Shown piece after piece: positions 37,193 through 44,725 of a stretch of DNA of 64,000 nucleotides. The stretch lies in NCBI GenBank assembly GCA_964251385.1, contig CAXUJK010000001.1:186001-250000 (forward strand). Reading direction: 5' to 3'. A model generated the notes under the pieces. The model worked only from the letters and a program-made list of their open reading frames with translations. It was not told the DNA's origin and did not search any database. Both the position numbers and the translations under genes were made by a program. The DNA is from CADCVW01 sp964251385. GTDB lineage: Bacteria > Pseudomonadota > Alphaproteobacteria > Sphingomonadales > Sphingomonadaceae. Numbering within the stretch: the stretch's first letter is position 1; every line of letters starts with the position of its first letter.

Positions 37193-38458
37193 TCAGGCTG
37201 CGTCGCCGCTCGCCTTTTCGCGCTGCGCGTAGACGCGGACCGGGTCCTTGCGGCCTTCGACGACATCCTTGTCGATCATGACTTCGTCGACGCCGTCCAT
37301 CGCGGGCAGGTCGAACATCGTGTCGAGCAGGATCGATTCGAGGATCGACCGTAGCCCGCGCGCGCCCGTCTTGCGCTCGATCGCGCGCTTGGCGACCGAG
37401 ATCAGTGCGTCGTCGGTGAAGCTGAGCTTCACGTCCTCCATGTCGAACAGCTTGCCGTACTGCTTGACCAGCGCGTTCTTGGGTGTCGACAGGATCTCGA
37501 CGAGCGCCTTTTCGTCCAGGTCCTCGAGGGTCGCGATGACGGGCAGACGGCCGATGAATTCAGGGATGAGGCCGAACTTGAGCAAATCCTCCGGCTCGCA
37601 CTGGCGCAGCGTCTCGCCGACGCGGCGCTCCTCCGGACTGGCGACGTAGGCACCGAAGCCGATCGACTTGCCCTGCAGGCGGTCGCCAATGATGCGCTCC
37701 AGCCCGGAGAAGGCTCCGCCGCAAACGAATAGGATGTTGGACGTGTCGACCTGCAGGAACTCCTGCTGCGGATGCTTGCGCCCGCCCTGCGGGGGCACGG
37801 ACGCGGTCGTGCCTTCCATGAGCTTGAGCAGCGCCTGCTGCACCCCCTCGCCGGACACGTCGCGCGTGATCGACGGGTTGTCCGCCTTGCGGCTGATCTT
37901 GTCGATTTCGTCAATGTAGACGATGCCACGCTGCGCGCGTTCGACGTTGTAGTCGGACGCCTGAAGGAGCTTGAGAATGATGTTCTCGACGTCCTCGCCG
38001 ACATAGCCCGCCTCCGTCAGCGTCGTCGCGTCGGCCATCGTGAACGGCACGTCGAGGATGCGGGCGAGCGTCTGCGCGAGCAGCGTCTTGCCGCAGCCCG
38101 TCGGGCCGACCAGTAGGATGTTCGACTTGGCCAATTCGACGTCGCCGCCTTTGGCCCCGTGGTTGAGGCGCTTATAGTGGTTATGCACGGCGACGGAGAG
38201 TACGCGCTTTGCGTGCTTCTGACCGATGACATAGTCGTCCAGGACATCGCAGATTTCCTGCGGAGTCGGCACGCCGTCTCGGGTCTTGACCAGCGCCGAC
38301 TTGGATTCCTCGCGGATGATGTCGTTGCAGAGCTCGACGCATTCGTCGCAGATGAAAACCGTGGGACCGGCGATGAGCTTACGCACTTCGTGCTGCGATT
38401 TTCCGCAGAAGGAGCAGTAGAGCGTCGACTTGGAGTCGCTGCCGGTGAGCTTCGTCAT
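37193..38458 (-). CDS. clpX: ATP-dependent Clp protease ATP-binding subunit ClpX
   Basis: ClpX unfoldase of 421 residues that feeds ClpP. The N-terminal C4 zinc-binding domain uses C15, C18, C37 and C40. Walker A is GPTGCGKT, Walker B is IVYIDEIDKI, and the ClpP-contacting loop is in LKFGLIPEFIGRLPV (IGF loop region nearby at KSIGFGAYV). GGAGG 6 nt upstream fixes ATG 38458; an in-frame extension of 11 codons is rejected. It lies 134 bp downstream of clpP, with a strong hairpin between the two. Confidence 0.97.
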   Translation of the reverse strand: MTKLTGSDSKSTLYCSFCGKSQHEVRKLIAGPTVFICDECVELCNDIIREESKSALVKTRDGVPTPQEICDVLDDYVIGQKHAKRVLSVAVHNHYKRLNHGAKGGDVELAKSNILLVGPTGCGKTLLAQTLARILDVPFTMADATTLTEAGYVGEDVENIILKLLQASDYNVERAQRGIVYIDEIDKISRKADNPSITRDVSGEGVQQALLKLMEGTTASVPPQGGRKHPQQEFLQVDTSNILFVCGGAFSGLERIIGDRLQGKSIGFGAYVASPEERRVGETLRQCEPEDLLKFGLIPEFIGRLPVIATLEDLDEKALVEILSTPKNALVKQYGKLFDMEDVKLSFTDDALISVAKRAIERKTGARGLRSILESILLDTMFDLPAMDGVDEVMIDKDVVEGRKDPVRVYAQREKASGDAA

Positions 38459-38542
38459 TCGTTTCCTCCGCGGCAAAGCGCCTGCGTGCAATCCAAGTTA
38501 CGTGACTGTGCCACGATTACAATGGGAGATGTGTTAACGTAG

Positions 38543-38570
38543 GTTCGCTCCCCCGCCGGGGAGAGCGAAC
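38543..38570. terminator. hairpin between clpP and clpX
   Basis: GTTCGCTC (38543-38550) pairs with GAGCGAAC (38563-38570), extended by CCCC/GGGG around a 3-nt loop with one bulged A. It is very stable but no T-run follows on the minus strand, so it is either a weak terminator or an mRNA processing or stability element separating clpP from clpX expression. Confidence 0.55.
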
Positions 38571-38592
38571 GTCGGCGCAAAGGAGGAAGGCG

Positions 38593-39234
38593 TCAGGCGG
38601 CCTTGGCGAGATCGATCTCGGCGGGGTCCGGGCGCTTGGCGAACACTTCGTCGATCAGCCCGAAGACCTTGGCTTCCTCGGCCGAGTAGAATTTGTCGCG
38701 GTCCATCGCGACCTCGATCTCGGTCAGCGGACGTCCCGTATATTGCGCGTAGAGCTCGTTCATGCGGTGCCGGATGCGCAGGATTTCCTTGGCCTGGATC
38801 TCGATATCCGTCGCCATGCCCTGCGCGCCGCCCGACGGCTGATGCACCATGATGCGCGCATTGGTCAGCGCGACGCGCATGCCTGGCTCGCCCGCCGCGA
38901 GCAGGAACGAACCCATCGACGCCGCCTGCCCCGTGCACACCGTCCCGACGCGCGGGCGGATGTACTGCATCGTGTCGTGGATCGCCATTCCCGCCGTCAC
39001 CACGCCGCCCGGCGAATTGATGTACATGAAGATATCCTTCTTGGGATTCTCCGATTCCAGATACAGAAGCTGAGCCGTGATCAGCGTCGCCATGTGATCC
39101 TCGACCTGACCGGTGACGAAGATGATGCGCTCGCGAAGAAGGCGCGAATAGATGTCGAAGCTGCGTTCGCCGCGGTTCGACTGTTCGATGACGATCGGGA
39201 CGAGCCCGGCTTTGATTTCCTCGATCATGTCCAT
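38593..39234 (-). CDS. clpP: ATP-dependent Clp protease proteolytic subunit ClpP
   Basis: ClpP peptidase of 213 residues, the tetradecameric serine protease partner of ClpX and ClpA. The catalytic triad is Ser106 (GQAASMGS), His131 (MVHQPSGG) and Asp180 (MDRDKF). GGGA 6 nt before ATG 39234 supports the start. It lies 20 bp after the GT2 glycosyltransferase gene, so it may depend on upstream promoters, and is followed by clpX. Confidence 0.97.
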   Translation of the reverse strand: MDMIEEIKAGLVPIVIEQSNRGERSFDIYSRLLRERIIFVTGQVEDHMATLITAQLLYLESENPKKDIFMYINSPGGVVTAGMAIHDTMQYIRPRVGTVCTGQAASMGSFLLAAGEPGMRVALTNARIMVHQPSGGAQGMATDIEIQAKEILRIRHRMNELYAQYTGRPLTEIEVAMDRDKFYSAEEAKVFGLIDEVFAKRPDPAEIDLAKAA

Positions 39235-39254
39235 GTGTTTTCCCGCTCTTGGTC

Positions 39255-40235
39255 CTAGCTGATATCAGCGTTTGGCGCGGGGGGTTCAAGCCCCGTGCTG
39301 GGAGCCGCGAAGGCCAGGTAGGCGAGCCGCCGCATCTCGCGCCGTCCTCGCGTCACCGTGTCGAGTATCAAGCCCGCGAAGAAGCACAGAACCGCGATGA
39401 TGACGAGGCCCGTAGCCAGGATCGCGGTCGGAAAGCGCGGAACCAGGCCGGTTTCGCGAAACGTTTGGAAGAGCGGGAATGCGAGGATCAGCGCGGCCAG
39501 CAGCAGCGCGAGCGCGATGATGCGGTAGAACAGAGCCGGACGCTCGACGCGGAACAGGGTCGTGATCGTGCGCAGGATGCGCCAGCCGTCGGCGTAGGTG
39601 GACAGCTTGCTTTCCGAACCCTCTGGACGCGCGCCGTACGACGTCATGACTTCCGCGACGGGCATGCGCAGTTCCAGCGCATGGATGCTGATCTCGGTTT
39701 CGATCTCGAAGCCTTCGGACAGCACCGGAAAACTTTTCACAAACCGTCTCGAGAACACGCGGTAGCCCGATAATATGTCACTGAAACTTCGTCCGAACAG
39801 CCTTGCCAGCAAACCGGTCAGGATCGCGTTGCCCAAGCGATGCCCGCGACGGTAGGCCGAGTCGACCTCCGACCGGCGCGCGCCCACGACCATGTCGAGC
39901 TGCTCGGACAGCAACCGTTCGACCATGGCGGGCGCGGCGGCGGCTTCGTAGGTCTCGTCGCCATCGGCCATGACGTAGACATCGGCGTCGACGTCCGCGA
40001 ACATGCGGCGGACGACGCTGCCCTTTCCTTGCAACCGTTCGGTTCGGACGATCGCACCAGCCGCTCGCGCGACTTCGACGGTGCGATCGCGGCTGTTGTT
40101 GTCGTAGACGTAGACTTCAGCATCAGGCAGCGCGTCGCGAAACGCGGCCACCGTACGCGCGATGGCGGCTTCCTCGTTGTAGCAGGGCAGGATCACCGCG
40201 ATGCGGGCCGGTCCTTGGCGTTGATCCCCCGACAT
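39255..40235 (-). CDS. GT2-family glycosyltransferase with C-terminal membrane helices
   Basis: Family 2 glycosyltransferase of 326 residues, related to dolichol-phosphate mannosyltransferase-like enzymes. The N-terminal GT-A domain begins RIAVILPCYNEE and has the metal-binding motif VMADGDETYEA. The acceptor segment SDILSGYRVFSRRFVKSFP follows, and two membrane helices lie at about 248-268 and 282-305. It likely transfers a sugar to a polyprenyl phosphate. ATG at 40235 is chosen; the frame upstream of it is simply the REP-like repeat read through. It interrupts the usual tig-clpP neighbourhood. Confidence 0.87.
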   Translation of the reverse strand: MSGDQRQGPARIAVILPCYNEEAAIARTVAAFRDALPDAEVYVYDNNSRDRTVEVARAAGAIVRTERLQGKGSVVRRMFADVDADVYVMADGDETYEAAAAPAMVERLLSEQLDMVVGARRSEVDSAYRRGHRLGNAILTGLLARLFGRSFSDILSGYRVFSRRFVKSFPVLSEGFEIETEISIHALELRMPVAEVMTSYGARPEGSESKLSTYADGWRILRTITTLFRVERPALFYRIIALALLLAALILAFPLFQTFRETGLVPRFPTAILATGLVIIAVLCFFAGLILDTVTRGRREMRRLAYLAFAAPSTGLEPPAPNADIS

Positions 40236-40238
40236 TCT

Positions 40239-40316
40239 CGTTCGTCCCGAGTGAAAACGAGAGGCGCGATCCTGTCCGCCCCGCCCGACGCCCCTCGTTT
40301 TCACTCGGGACGAACG
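40239..40316. repeat. REP-like palindromic element, copy B
   Basis: Arms at 40239-40266 and 40289-40316 are 28-nt inverted repeats with one mismatch and a 22-nt spacer. They are almost identical to the arms of the copy at 27571-27646 (CGTTCGTC start, GAGTGAAAACGAG core), while the spacers differ. The element ends 3 bp before the GT2 start codon and 15 bp after the tig stop, so it forms the whole tig-GT2 junction, including the leader of the GT2 gene. Confidence 0.9.
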
Positions 40317-40331
40317 ATGGAAAAGAGCTGA

Positions 40332-41897
40332 TTACATGTCCGTGGGCTTGGCCTTCTTGGCTCGCGGCTTCTTGACCGGCGCGACCTCGACCGCCGCCTC
40401 GGGCTCCGCGGCCGCCTCGGCGATCGACGAAGCCTCATCCAGCGCTTCGGCCTTTACCCTTTTCGCGGCCGGCTTCTTCTTCGGCTTGGCAGTCGCAGGA
40501 GCAGCGTCGTGATCGTGGTCGCAATCGGGCCCATGAACGTGCACGCCCTCCCCGGTCGGCAAGGCACCCTCCTCGCTTTCTATCGCCGCCTCGAGCTCGG
40601 CGCGCGTCACCGTGCGGTCCGCGATCTCCGCCTTGGCGAACAGCCAGTCGACGACCTTGTCCTCGAACAACGGCGCGCGCAGCTGCGCGGACGCCATCGG
40701 GTTCCCCTGCACGTACTCGACGAAACGATCGCGCTCGGCGGGCGCGTATTGCTGCGCGGCCTGGGCGATCAGGCGGTTCATCTCGTTCTGGTCGACCTGC
40801 ACGTTGTTGCGCGTGCCGACCTCCGACAGCAGCAGGCCGAGCCGCACGCGACGCTCGGCGATCGTCCGGTAGTCGCTGCGCTCGGCCTCCATGTCGGCGC
40901 GCGCTTTTTCGGGGTCGGGCTCGTTGCCCGCCTCCTGCTCGAGCTGACGCCAGATCTGCTGGAACTCGGCCTCCACCATCGTTTCCGGCACGGCGAAGTC
41001 ATGGCTGGCCGCGAGTTGGTCGAGCAGCTTGCGCTTCATATGCGTGCGCGTCAGGCCACCCGTCTCCTGCTCGACCTGCCCCTTCATCAGGTTGCGGAGC
41101 TGCTCGATGCCTTCCAGCCCCAGCCCCTTGGCGAAATCGTCGTCCGCGACCGCGGGCTTGGCAGTACGCACTTCGTTGACGACGATGTCGAACGTCGCGG
41201 GTTTCCCCTTGAGCGTGTCGACGTTGTAGTCTTCGGGAAACGTCACCGCGACCTGTCGCTCGTCGTTCGCCTTGACGCCGACGAGCTGGTCCTCGAAGCC
41301 GGGGATGAGCTGGCCCGAGCCCAATTCGATCTGCATGCCCTCGCCCGTGCCCCCGTCGAACGGCACGCCGTCGACCTTGCCCACGAAGTCGATCACGACC
41401 GCGTCGCCCGTCGCCGCCGCATGCTCCTTGGGTGCGGCCTTGAAGCTCTTCTGTCCGTCCGCGAGCTTCTGCAGCGCGGCATCGACCGCAGCATCGTCCG
41501 CGTCGACGATCAGGCGCTCGAGCTTCAAATTGTCGATTACAGGCTCGGGCAGGTCGGGAAGCGCTTCGAGGCTGAGCTTGATCTCGGCGTCCTTGCCGGG
41601 CTCGTAATCCTCGCTGAGGCTGACCTCGGGCTGCATCGCGGGGCGCAGACGCGCGTCGGCGATCGTCTTTTGCACCGACTCCTGGACGGCGCTGTTGAGC
41701 GCTTCCTGTTGCAACTGCGGCCCATGCATCTTGCGTACGAGATTGGTCGGCACCTTGCCCGGACGGAAGCCGGGCATCTTCATGCGCGGGGCCATCGATT
41801 TGAGCTGCTGGTCGACCTTGCCGTCGATCTCGGCGGCGGGGATCGTGATGGTGAAGGCGCGCTTGAGGCCTTCGTTGAGCGTCTCGACGATGTTCAT
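40332..41897 (-). CDS. tig: trigger factor with extended C-terminal tail
   Basis: Trigger factor, the ribosome-bound chaperone and prolyl isomerase, 521 residues. The ribosome-docking signature is PGFRPGKVPTNLVRK, the FKBP domain spans about 160-245 (GDAVVIDFVGKVDGVPF), and the helical chaperone arms follow. The usual protein ends near 440; here about 75 more residues include a His/Cys run (VHVHGPDCDHDHD) and a Lys/Ala/Glu-rich tail. ATG 41897 gives MNIVETLNEGLKRAF. tRNA-Leu lies 51 bp upstream. Confidence 0.95.
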   Translation of the reverse strand: MNIVETLNEGLKRAFTITIPAAEIDGKVDQQLKSMAPRMKMPGFRPGKVPTNLVRKMHGPQLQQEALNSAVQESVQKTIADARLRPAMQPEVSLSEDYEPGKDAEIKLSLEALPDLPEPVIDNLKLERLIVDADDAAVDAALQKLADGQKSFKAAPKEHAAATGDAVVIDFVGKVDGVPFDGGTGEGMQIELGSGQLIPGFEDQLVGVKANDERQVAVTFPEDYNVDTLKGKPATFDIVVNEVRTAKPAVADDDFAKGLGLEGIEQLRNLMKGQVEQETGGLTRTHMKRKLLDQLAASHDFAVPETMVEAEFQQIWRQLEQEAGNEPDPEKARADMEAERSDYRTIAERRVRLGLLLSEVGTRNNVQVDQNEMNRLIAQAAQQYAPAERDRFVEYVQGNPMASAQLRAPLFEDKVVDWLFAKAEIADRTVTRAELEAAIESEEGALPTGEGVHVHGPDCDHDHDAAPATAKPKKKPAAKRVKAEALDEASSIAEAAAEPEAAVEVAPVKKPRAKKAKPTDM

Positions 41898-41948
41898 TTG
41901 GCACGCACCCTGGCTTGGTGGAAGCAGCGCGCGATCGTGTGCGAAGGC

Positions 41949-42033
41949 TGGTGCGGGCGAAGGGACTCGAACCCCCACATCTTGCGATGCTTGGACCTAA
42001 ACCAAGTGCGTCTACCAGTTCCGCCACGCCCGC
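41949..42033 (-). tRNA. tRNA-Leu (TAG)
   Basis: Class II tRNA of 85 nt with encoded CCA. The acceptor stem is GCGGGCG/CGCCCGC, the anticodon stem-loop CTTGG-TTTAGGT-CCAAG carries anticodon TAG, and a long variable arm (CATCGCAAGATG) is present, as expected for leucine. It lies between the lipoprotein gene at 42082 and tig, all on the minus strand. Confidence 0.95.
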
Positions 42034-42081
42034 TCGGCGCTGCCGACAAGCGCGGGTCTATAGCAGCCGGTCGGACGGGGT

Positions 42082-42681
42082 CTAGCCCCGCAAGGTTGCG
42101 CCGACGGCCATCGCGTCGAAGCCACCTGCGGCCGCGTCGAAATAATGCGAGCGCGTCGCGTCAAGCAACATGAGGTAGAGCTCGCCGTCGATGACCGCGC
42201 CGTAGGTTCGCCCGCGCCGCTTGATCTCGTTCCCGTCGAGATAGTCATATTCGAGCCGAAATCCCGGTCTGTTCAGGAAGGTGGCGGGCGTCAGGTTCGT
42301 CACGCCGAACTCGGCCGCGCCCGCGCGAATGCGGTAGAAGGTCTCGATCATCGACACAATCTCGGGCGGAGCCATGTTCGACCTGAATACAGGCACTTGG
42401 CGGTCGTCCTTCCGGCGCTGCCTCACGATCGCCTTACCGTCCTTCAGCCCTGCGACGAAGCTGATCGAATCGAGGATGGAGCCGTTGAGCGTCCAGTTCT
42501 CCTCCTCGCGAATGTCGTAGAAGCCGCGCGGCAGGCGATTCCAGGCTTGTGGCGGCGAGACCGTCATGCGCCCGGCGACGACCGTACGCGGGCCCGGCGG
42601 CACGAGCGAATAGCTACCGAACGCTCCGCCGCCCGCGCAGCCGGTCAGCAAGGCGAAAGCGAAGATCAGATTAGGCCGCAT
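42082..42681 (-). CDS. putative lipoprotein of unknown function
   Basis: Predicted lipoprotein of 199 residues. The signal peptide is short (MRPNLIFAFALLTGC) with the lipobox LTGC. The mature part has no domain I recognise; it contains ENWTLNGSILDSISFVAGL and a C-terminal DGELYLMLLDATRSHYFD. GGAG 8 nt upstream supports ATG 42681; a longer frame reaching back into the protease gene is rejected. It is the last of three minus-strand envelope genes (42082-44659), 11 bp after the M48 protease, and may share its function. Confidence 0.75.
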   Translation of the reverse strand: MRPNLIFAFALLTGCAGGGAFGSYSLVPPGPRTVVAGRMTVSPPQAWNRLPRGFYDIREEENWTLNGSILDSISFVAGLKDGKAIVRQRRKDDRQVPVFRSNMAPPEIVSMIETFYRIRAGAAEFGVTNLTPATFLNRPGFRLEYDYLDGNEIKRRGRTYGAVIDGELYLMLLDATRSHYFDAAAGGFDAMAVGATLRG

Positions 42682-42692
42682 CGTCGCTTCTC

Positions 42693-43919
42693 CTACTGCG
42701 CCAACGCGAAGCGGACCATCGCGGCATCGGTCGCCGCGGGCTTCATCGCCAGATAGCGGCCGAGCGCGCGCTTGCCGGGCTCCGCCTGCCCCGCCTTGAG
42801 CAGGTCGTAGCCGTGCGCGCGCCAGGCCTCGGCGGGTGCGTCGGGTAGCTTCACCGCGGCCGCGTAGCCTTGCGCCGCCCGCGCCAAGTCTTCGGGTTTG
42901 CCTTTGAGCCGCCACACCTCCGCCTCGTAGTGGCGCAACGTTCCCGTCCATCCGTCCTGCGCAAGCGTCTGGATGACGTATAGGCTGGCACCCGGATCGT
43001 TGAGCTTGACCTGATCGTCCAACAACATCTGCCGGTGCGGCGCGGTCGCGGCGAGGTAGCGGTCGCGACCCGCGTCGTAGGTGCGACCGGCAGATTTCAT
43101 TTCGAGCGCGGAGGCCTTGAGGTCGACCATGCGGTCGGCGGGCGCGGGGTGGCTGGCGAGGATCGACGTGCCGCGGCGCGGGCGCTTGCGGCGCATGGCG
43201 GCACTCGCCTCCGACTCCGCGATGAGCTGCGCCCATGTGTTCGACATTTCCATCGGCGCGTAGCCCGCTTGCGAGATGAGCCGCAGCCCCGCCGCATCCG
43301 CTTCCTTTTCAAGGTCGCGGCCATATTGCGTCAGCGAGAAAATCGTCCCGAACTGCGCGAGCTGGTACAGGTCGCCGATGCCAGCGAAGCCGCCGCCCGC
43401 CGCGCTGAGCCCGCCCAGGCCCATGCCGAGCAGCGTGAACGCGTCGGTCTTGGTCCGCGTGTCGCGCCAGGCGCGAAGCTGGTGCTTGCGCAGGAAGTGG
43501 CCGGCCTCGTGCGCGATGACGCCGGCAAGCTGCGCTTCGTTGCGCATGCGGGTGAGCAATCCGGAGAAGACGACCATGAACCCGGTTGGCGCCATGAACG
43601 CGTTGAACTCGGGCACGTGCGCCAGATAGATGCGAAGGTCGCGCGCGGCGGGGCCGCCAACTTTGCCCGTGAGATCACGTAGATACGCGGTAAGCCTGGG
43701 ATCGTTTATGAGCAGGTTGGAGCCCGCGATGTCCTGCTCGATGCGCTCGTATTGCGACCACAAGCCTTTTTCGTCGACCTCCTGCGGCCGGTAGCCTGGG
43801 CCGATCAGCGGCGTCATCGCGGCAGGCGATATGCGCGCGGCCGCCGGGGTGGGCAGGCCCGCGCAGCACAGACAGCCGCCGCCGACGAGCGCCGCGCGCC
43901 GAGACAGCAGCGCCGTCAC
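42693..43919 (-). CDS. M48 family metalloprotease, exported
   Basis: M48 zinc metalloprotease of 408 residues, of the BepA/LoiP-like periplasmic kind. The zinc motif HEAGH is at 137-141 and the third ligand region DLEKEADAAGL near 205. The C-terminal half (from about 300) looks TPR-like. The N-terminus MTALLSRRAALVGGGCLCCAG has a twin-arginine pattern (SRRAALV), so export may be by Tat. GTG at 43919 overlaps the stop of the upstream lipoprotein (GTGA). It probably acts in envelope quality control. Confidence 0.85.
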   Translation of the reverse strand: MTALLSRRAALVGGGCLCCAGLPTPAAARISPAAMTPLIGPGYRPQEVDEKGLWSQYERIEQDIAGSNLLINDPRLTAYLRDLTGKVGGPAARDLRIYLAHVPEFNAFMAPTGFMVVFSGLLTRMRNEAQLAGVIAHEAGHFLRKHQLRAWRDTRTKTDAFTLLGMGLGGLSAAGGGFAGIGDLYQLAQFGTIFSLTQYGRDLEKEADAAGLRLISQAGYAPMEMSNTWAQLIAESEASAAMRRKRPRRGTSILASHPAPADRMVDLKASALEMKSAGRTYDAGRDRYLAATAPHRQMLLDDQVKLNDPGASLYVIQTLAQDGWTGTLRHYEAEVWRLKGKPEDLARAAQGYAAAVKLPDAPAEAWRAHGYDLLKAGQAEPGKRALGRYLAMKPAATDAAMVRFALAQ

Positions 43920-44659
43920 AAGCCCGCCTTGCGGACTTCGCGCCCGGCCTTCATGCGGCCGAGCAGGCGGTCGATCATCTGCGCCGCGCCTTCCGGCTTG
44001 CGGATGTCGCCGAGCTGACTCTGCAGCACGTTGAACCACACGACGTCGCCGCTCTTTAGATCGACAAGAGAGGCGTAGGCGAGTTGGCGACCTCCCGACA
44101 TGGGCGCGCAGAAGCCGACGAAGCAGCCTGCGGTGCCGAGCACGCCGAGAAGCACTCGGCCCGTCGAGGCGAAACTGTCTTCGGCATACATGAAGAGCGC
44201 GTAGTCGTGGCCGGTTGCCCTGCCGAATTTTCGCGCGTCTTCGCCCAGCGTCCAATCGAGGCCTTGGCGACGCTTGGTGGGGAGCGTCTGGCCCGAGTAG
44301 CGATGCAGCTGGATGGATGCGCCCACGGCATTGTGAAGCCGCTCCAAGTCGGCGACAAGTTCGGCGTTCGCGCCCGCAGCCGCGCGCGTCTCCAGCACGG
44401 TCGTGCGCCCGCCCCGGCCGGTCTGCTGCGCCTTCAACGCGGCGATCACGTTGGCGCGCGCGGTCTCGGTCCAGTCGGCGCGCGGTTCGGTCAGACCACC
44501 GGTCGTCACCGATCCCACGGACACGTCCGGACGCATGACGATCAGGCTGTAGTCGCCCTGCGGCGGCGCGAACTGGACGTCTGCGACTTGCCGCGTCGAT
44601 ACGCACGCGCCGAGCGTCAGAGACGCGGACAACGCGAGTGCGAGGGGAAAGCGGGTCAT
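43916..44659 (-). CDS. putative lipoprotein of unknown function
   Basis: Predicted lipoprotein of 247 residues. The signal peptide MTRFPLALALSASLTLGAC ends in the lipobox LGAC. The mature domain contains YSLIVMRPDVSVGSV, a stretch with WTLGEDARKFGRATGHDYAL, and a Gly/Cys-rich hydrophobic segment LLGVLGTAGCFVGFC near 170. I do not recognise the family; the pattern resembles lipoproteins that report on envelope state. First gene of the three-gene run; its GTGA overlap couples it to the M48 protease. Confidence 0.75.
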   Translation of the reverse strand: MTRFPLALALSASLTLGACVSTRQVADVQFAPPQGDYSLIVMRPDVSVGSVTTGGLTEPRADWTETARANVIAALKAQQTGRGGRTTVLETRAAAGANAELVADLERLHNAVGASIQLHRYSGQTLPTKRRQGLDWTLGEDARKFGRATGHDYALFMYAEDSFASTGRVLLGVLGTAGCFVGFCAPMSGGRQLAYASLVDLKSGDVVWFNVLQSQLGDIRKPEGAAQMIDRLLGRMKAGREVRKAGL

Positions 44660-44725
44660 CGGCAGCTCCGTACGGACGGCGTGGACCTGCCTTCGCGCAT
44701 GCGAAATTGCAAGGCGCTGAACGAC

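Noticed and set aside
36964..37266. 100-codon minus-strand frame between clpX and lon
   Set aside because: It overlaps the clpX end and consists partly of a dispersed repeat giving the peptide LRAQRSNPGG; no ribosome-binding site or domain.
40236..40304. N-terminal extension of the GT2 glycosyltransferase
   Set aside because: The extra residues are translation of the REP-like palindrome; the family start is the ATG at 40235.
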